Source: Variovorax ginsengisoli (GTDB lineage Bacteria > Pseudomonadota > Gammaproteobacteria > Burkholderiales > Burkholderiaceae_C). From it: DNA of 64,000 nucleotides. Below the pieces are notes generated by a model. That model was not told where the DNA came from and did not search any database. It worked only from the letters and a program-made list of their open reading frames with translations. Within the stretch, counting starts at the first letter, position 1. Each line of letters begins with the position of its first letter. The translations under genes and the position numbers were made by a program. Below, piece by piece: positions 61,012 to 64,000 of the stretch. Location of the stretch: NCBI RefSeq assembly GCF_030811835.1, contig NZ_JAUSRO010000010.1:62001-126000 (forward strand). The letters are read 5' to 3'.

Positions 61012-62140
61012 TGGCGTCTATTTGCTGGTGATAGTGGTGCTGCCTTTGGTGTACTGGGCGCTGCCCCGTCGCTGGCGCCTGACGGGCCTGAGTGTGATTT
61101 CGGTGGCGACGCTGGCCTGGTTTTCCTTGCCTTCGGCGCTGGCACTGTTGGCGGTGACGGCGCTGACTTTCGCCGTGCACGTGCGGCGCGTGCCGGGCAC
61201 CTGGCCGACCCTGGCTGCCATCGTGTCGCTGGTGCTGGTCTTCTTGGCATACAAGAGCCTGGCGCTTTTCGAGTGGCAGGCTTCGCCACTGCTGTTGATC
61301 GGCATGGCGTTCTATCTGCTGAAGGCCCTGCGCGTGCTGCTCGACCGCTACCGCAGCCCGACAGAATCGCCGGTACCGCCTGATGTTTTCTGCGCGTACA
61401 TGCTTTTCCTGCCGACACTGCTGATCGGCCCCATCCATGGTCTGCGGCAGTTCCACGCCGACTGGCGGCAGCAGGCCTATTCGACCGGGCGGACATCGCT
61501 GGCGCTGGAGCGCCTGCTATGGGGTTACGCAAAGATCGTGCTGCTCGGAAGCTGGCTGATCAACCTGAAGTTCGCGTTTGCCATCGCAGGGCTGGCCGGA
61601 GAGTGGCCGCGGTTGTATGAATATCTGGCGGACCTGCGTTACGGGTTGCACCTGTATTTCACCTTCGCCGGCGCATCGGACGTGGCCATCGCCTTTGCCG
61701 CGCTACTGGGCTTTCGGATCGACGAAAACTTCAACCATCCATTCGCCAGCAGTTCCATCGCCGAGTTCTGGCGGCGCTGGCACATGAGCCTGTCGGGCTG
61801 GGCGCGACACTATGTCTATGCGCCGCTGGCGGCGGTGACCCGGCACCACACGGCAACCCTGATCCTGACCATGGGCCTGATCGGTTTGTGGCACGAGTTC
61901 TCGGCCCGTTACCTGATCTGGGGCGCATACCACGGCGCCGGCTTGGTGGTGCATCACCGTTGGGTGGCATGGACAGACCGGTCGGCTGCGTGGCAGGCGG
62001 TTCGCCAGCAGGCCTGGTATCAGGTGATGGCGATTTGCGTCACTTTCCAGTTTGTCATGCTCGGTTTCGGCATTGCCCGGGCCAACAGCAGTGCCGACCT
62101 TCTGCGGCATTTCCACCGGCTGGTATTCGGAGCGTCCTGA
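60998..62140 (+). CDS. MBOAT O-acyltransferase, DltB/AlgI-like
   Basis: A 380-residue polytopic membrane protein with about ten hydrophobic segments. The MBOAT signatures are intact: IAEFWRRWHMSLSGWARHY (H262) and the catalytic-His motif GLWHEFSARYLIWGAYHG (H299). FNHPFASSSIAEFW is shared with DltB and AlgI. MBOAT proteins move an acyl group from a cytoplasmic thioester across the membrane. Here the ligase-carrier fusion is the obvious donor and the SGNH protein the acceptor. The stop overlaps the start of the 45-residue gene. Confidence 0.93.
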   Translation: MNLLDGVYLLVIVVLPLVYWALPRRWRLTGLSVISVATLAWFSLPSALALLAVTALTFAVHVRRVPGTWPTLAAIVSLVLVFLAYKSLALFEWQASPLLLIGMAFYLLKALRVLLDRYRSPTESPVPPDVFCAYMLFLPTLLIGPIHGLRQFHADWRQQAYSTGRTSLALERLLWGYAKIVLLGSWLINLKFAFAIAGLAGEWPRLYEYLADLRYGLHLYFTFAGASDVAIAFAALLGFRIDENFNHPFASSSIAEFWRRWHMSLSGWARHYVYAPLAAVTRHHTATLILTMGLIGLWHEFSARYLIWGAYHGAGLVVHHRWVAWTDRSAAWQAVRQQAWYQVMAICVTFQFVMLGFGIARANSSADLLRHFHRLVFGAS

Positions 62141-62277
62141 TGTTCTATGCGTTTCTGGTCAAGCGGTTGCCGAGGTGGCTAGCGCTGGCCGTGGCAGCCC
62201 TGGTGTATGCGGCACTGATCGTCCTCATGCTGGTGCTCGCCAACACCGACGATGCCGTTTTTAGGTACATGCGCTAG
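62140..62277 (+). CDS. 45-residue one-TM protein, DltX-like
   Basis: MFYAFLVKRLPRWLAL begins a 45-residue protein with one membrane helix at about 13-34 and the C-terminal tail NTDDAVFRYMR. Its ATG overlaps the MBOAT stop (TGATG), so it is coupled to that gene. Basic residues before the helix predict the C-terminus outside. DltX, the small protein of Gram-positive dlt operons, also has one helix and an F-x-Y C-terminal motif whose Tyr carries the acyl group. The FRY here fits that pattern. No other family is known to me. Confidence 0.75.
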   Translation: MFYAFLVKRLPRWLALAVAALVYAALIVLMLVLANTDDAVFRYMR

Positions 62278-62578
62278 CTGCGGGTAGGGGCGGCCAAAAG
62301 CATGCCATCACCGATGGGGCGGCAGGACAGAATATGTAGTGGGGGCGAGCCCCTGACGCAAGGCTCCGTCACACGGCGCAGACGCGCTGATATTTAACAT
62401 AACAAACATTGCATTTTCATTGGACGTAGCCGTTGAATCTTTCAAATTAAACTAACGGCAAATGCAGGAGTCTCCTTGAAGAGCGAGTAGCTAAACTGGG
62501 ATCTCGCCAGCGCGTTAGTACATTACTATGGGTCGGGATTTGCACTGTTTCTTCCTTTGCTTCAGGAGGCTTGACGAT
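62278..62578. other. Intergenic region, no gene recognised
   Basis: 301 bp between the acyl-transfer operon and the NAD(P)-binding gene. It contains a GGGGC/GCCCC pair near 62342-62353, an AT-rich stretch at about 62390-62460 and a small palindrome AGGAG-T-CTCCT (62466-62476). These could be a transcript end and a promoter, but none is convincing. Confidence 0.5.
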
Positions 62579-63220
62579 ATGCAGGAACCTGTCACCTTGC
62601 TGCTTGTCGGCGCTTCTGGCCTGGTGGGACGCCATGTTCTGGCGCTCGCACTTGCCGATGCGCGGGTCCACCGAGTGGTGGCGCCCTCGCGCAAACGCCT
62701 GCCGGACCATTCCAGAATGTCCTCGCCGATGGTGGATTTCGAACGACTGCCTGAGCAGGCGCCGTGGTGGCGTGCCGATGCCGTCATCTGCACATTGGGC
62801 ACGACCCTGCGGACGGCAGGATCACCGGCGGCGTTCAGGCGCGTGGACCATGACTATCCACTGGCGGTCGCCCGGCTGGCACGCGGCCACGGCACGCCTA
62901 CCTGCGTCCTCAACTCAGCCATCGGCGCCGATGCGGACTCCCGCTTCTTATACAACCGGGTCAAGGGCGAGATCGAGCGCGACCTCACCGCCGAGGGATT
63001 CGAGTCGCTGACCTTCGTGCGCCCCGGCCTCATCGGTGGGCATCGGGACGAATTTCGGCTCACAGAGCGGGCATTGGGCGTGGCGCTCGGCATCGTCGGC
63101 CCTCTGTTGCCAGCCAGATGGCGCATCAATCCGGCGCACCTGATTGCGCGCGAACTGCTGGAGGCAGCCATTCATCCCACCGCCGGAGTCCATGTCGTGA
63201 AGTCGGCGCAAATGACCTGA
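62579..63220 (+). CDS. NAD(P)-binding Rossmann protein (NmrA/HTATIP2-like)
   Basis: A 213-residue atypical short-chain dehydrogenase-like protein. The nucleotide-binding motif LLVGASGLVGRHVL is at residues 7-20. VICTLGTTLRTAGSP and VLNSAIGADADSRFLYNRVK (with the YxxxK pair) and TFVRPGLIGGHR follow, as in oxidoreductases related to HTATIP2/Rossmann semialdehyde proteins. A strong AGGAGG (62564-62569) stands 9 nt before the ATG at 62579. The substrate is unknown. It stands alone in transcription direction before a - strand group. Confidence 0.88.
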   Translation: MQEPVTLLLVGASGLVGRHVLALALADARVHRVVAPSRKRLPDHSRMSSPMVDFERLPEQAPWWRADAVICTLGTTLRTAGSPAAFRRVDHDYPLAVARLARGHGTPTCVLNSAIGADADSRFLYNRVKGEIERDLTAEGFESLTFVRPGLIGGHRDEFRLTERALGVALGIVGPLLPARWRINPAHLIARELLEAAIHPTAGVHVVKSAQMT

Positions 63221-63252
63221 AGGAACTGCGCCGAGCCGTTGCGCTGGGCGCC

Positions 63253-63423
63253 CTACAAGCGCAACGGTTGCTGCGGGCCAGCGCCCGCATGCAAGCCCAT
63301 CTCGCGCCACAGCCTGTCGGCGTGCCTGGCATCCCACCTCGCGAACATTGAAAGCACCGCGATGTCTCCGACAGCCAATGCCAGAAGTCCGGGATAACTG
63401 ACCATCCAGTCGAAAATCATCAT
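63253..63423 (-). CDS. Possible small membrane protein, unknown
   Basis: A 56-residue ORF beginning MMIFDWMVSYPGLLALAVGD, with one hydrophobic segment and a charged tail (ARWDARHADRLWREMG). The hydrophobic/charged layout is protein-like. The ribosome-binding site is weak and no family is known. It lies 88 bp downstream of the histidine kinase gene on the same strand and could be co-transcribed. Confidence 0.4.
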   Translation of the reverse strand: MMIFDWMVSYPGLLALAVGDIAVLSMFARWDARHADRLWREMGLHAGAGPQQPLRL

Positions 63424-63511
63424 CGTGACATCCAAGGTTCGAAGGGGCGAGTTCTCGTGAACCGCTGGGCCCCATCGTATGGATTCCCGGCACATGCGCT
63501 GTTCGGCAACG

Positions 63512-64000
63512 TCAAGTTGGGTAAAAGTTGGGAGAACGTGGCAGTTCGATCCGGATCGACAAACCACCGCCAGTGGCAAGCGATGCCACGATGGTGCCGC
63601 CATGGGCGCCGACGGCACGCCGCGCGATCGCCAAACCCAAGCCCACACCGCGCCCCGATTCACCCTGGTCGATCCGCACGAAAGGCTCAAAGATGGCCTC
63701 CAGCATGTGCGGCGGCACGCCAGGCCCGTGGTCGCTGACCACGACTTCCAGCCGGTCACCCTCCGCGTGCAGGCGCGCGCGCACGTCCACGACGCTTCCC
63801 TCGGCGGTGTGCTTCACCGCATTGCGAATCACGTTTTCCAAGGCCCGGTAGACCAGCTCGCCGTCGACGTGGGCGACAAAACTTTCGGGGCTCTCGATGC
63901 GCACCGATCGGTTCATGGCGCGCCCCTCGAAATCTGCGTCGGCTGTGATGTCGTGAAGCAACTCGATCACATCGACCGCATTGCGGGAGATGGGTGCAGC
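63512..64000 (-). CDS. Sensor histidine kinase, C-terminal part (5' end outside)
   Basis: The frame is open to the window edge, so only the last 162 codons are present. They form a HATPase domain: N-box LENVIRNAVKHTAEG, G1 DHGPGVP, F-box FEPFVRID, G2 GRGVGLGLAIARRAVGAHGG. The layout is that of OmpR-linked kinases such as CpxA or EnvZ. The sensor and phosphorylated-His regions are outside the window. Confidence 0.9.
   Translation of the reverse strand, partial: AAPISRNAVDVIELLHDITADADFEGRAMNRSVRIESPESFVAHVDGELVYRALENVIRNAVKHTAEGSVVDVRARLHAEGDRLEVVVSDHGPGVPPHMLEAIFEPFVRIDQGESGRGVGLGLAIARRAVGAHGGTIVASLATGGGLSIRIELPRSPNFYPT

Overview
The window looks like a chromosomal segment of a GC-rich betaproteobacterium of the order Burkholderiales, probably Comamonadaceae. 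Codon use is strongly G/C at third positions, and the acyl-CoA and T6SS proteins read like those of that group. The assignment rests on protein recognition only; there is no rRNA or other marker gene. No tRNA, CRISPR array, IS element or phage integrase was seen.

Region 1 (1-5877, + strand): a tight operon with a DUF2889 protein (cut by the window edge), a DUF7064/AttH-like protein, an APH-family kinase, a DUF6285 protein, an NPD-type flavoprotein, an LCAD-like acyl-CoA dehydrogenase and an enoyl-CoA hydratase. The kinase/small protein/dehydrogenase trio resembles LvaABC, which phosphorylates and eliminates a 4-hydroxyl from acyl-CoAs.

Region 2 (5881-18966): a gene set that copies the logic of the Pseudomonas alk system. 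It has an OmpW/AlkL-like porin, an aldehyde dehydrogenase and an acyl-CoA synthetase on the - strand, and a MalT/AlkS-type LuxR regulator. Divergent from the regulator are a GMC alcohol dehydrogenase (AlkJ-like), a membrane di-iron oxygenase with a rubredoxin, a thiolase and a FadB-type enzyme. The oxygenase has desaturase/hydroxylase histidine boxes, not AlkB boxes, so the substrate is open (alkane, terpenoid or other hydrophobic chain). The FadB gene seems to have a 2-nt slip in a CG repeat near its end.

A short AT-richer stretch (18967-19611) carries a small lipoprotein gene and two stem-loops.

Region 3 (19612-52317, all - strand): a 27-gene type VI secretion locus read from tssA down to a Ser/Thr kinase. 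It has tssABCEFGHKLM, four consecutive hcp genes, vgrG with a DUF4123 adaptor and two unrecognised proteins, a DUF4280 PAAR-like protein, tagF, tagJ, and a threonine-phosphorylation set (kinase, PP2C phosphatase, FHA protein TagH). Unusual members are a TssB-TssC-like fusion, a FecR-like protein and a heme-binding DUF3365-HAMP membrane protein next to the kinase. No tssJ was found. TssL carries an OmpA-like domain.

Region 4 (52318-55206, + strand): a NarL-type response regulator and a 7TM-DISM histidine kinase, divergent from tssA. The shared intergenic region holds a perfect 16-bp inverted repeat.

Region 5 (55402-62277, + strand): a dlt-like envelope acyl-transfer operon. It encodes a zinc-ribbon/methyltransferase-like/ANL synthetase, an ANL ligase fused to a carrier domain, a DltD-like SGNH protein, a DltB-like MBOAT acyltransferase, and a 45-residue one-TM protein that ends like DltX. 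This is the best candidate for an undescribed system.

Region 6 (62278-64000): an NAD(P)-binding epimerase-like protein, a doubtful small membrane protein and the C-terminal part of a sensor histidine kinase cut by the window edge.
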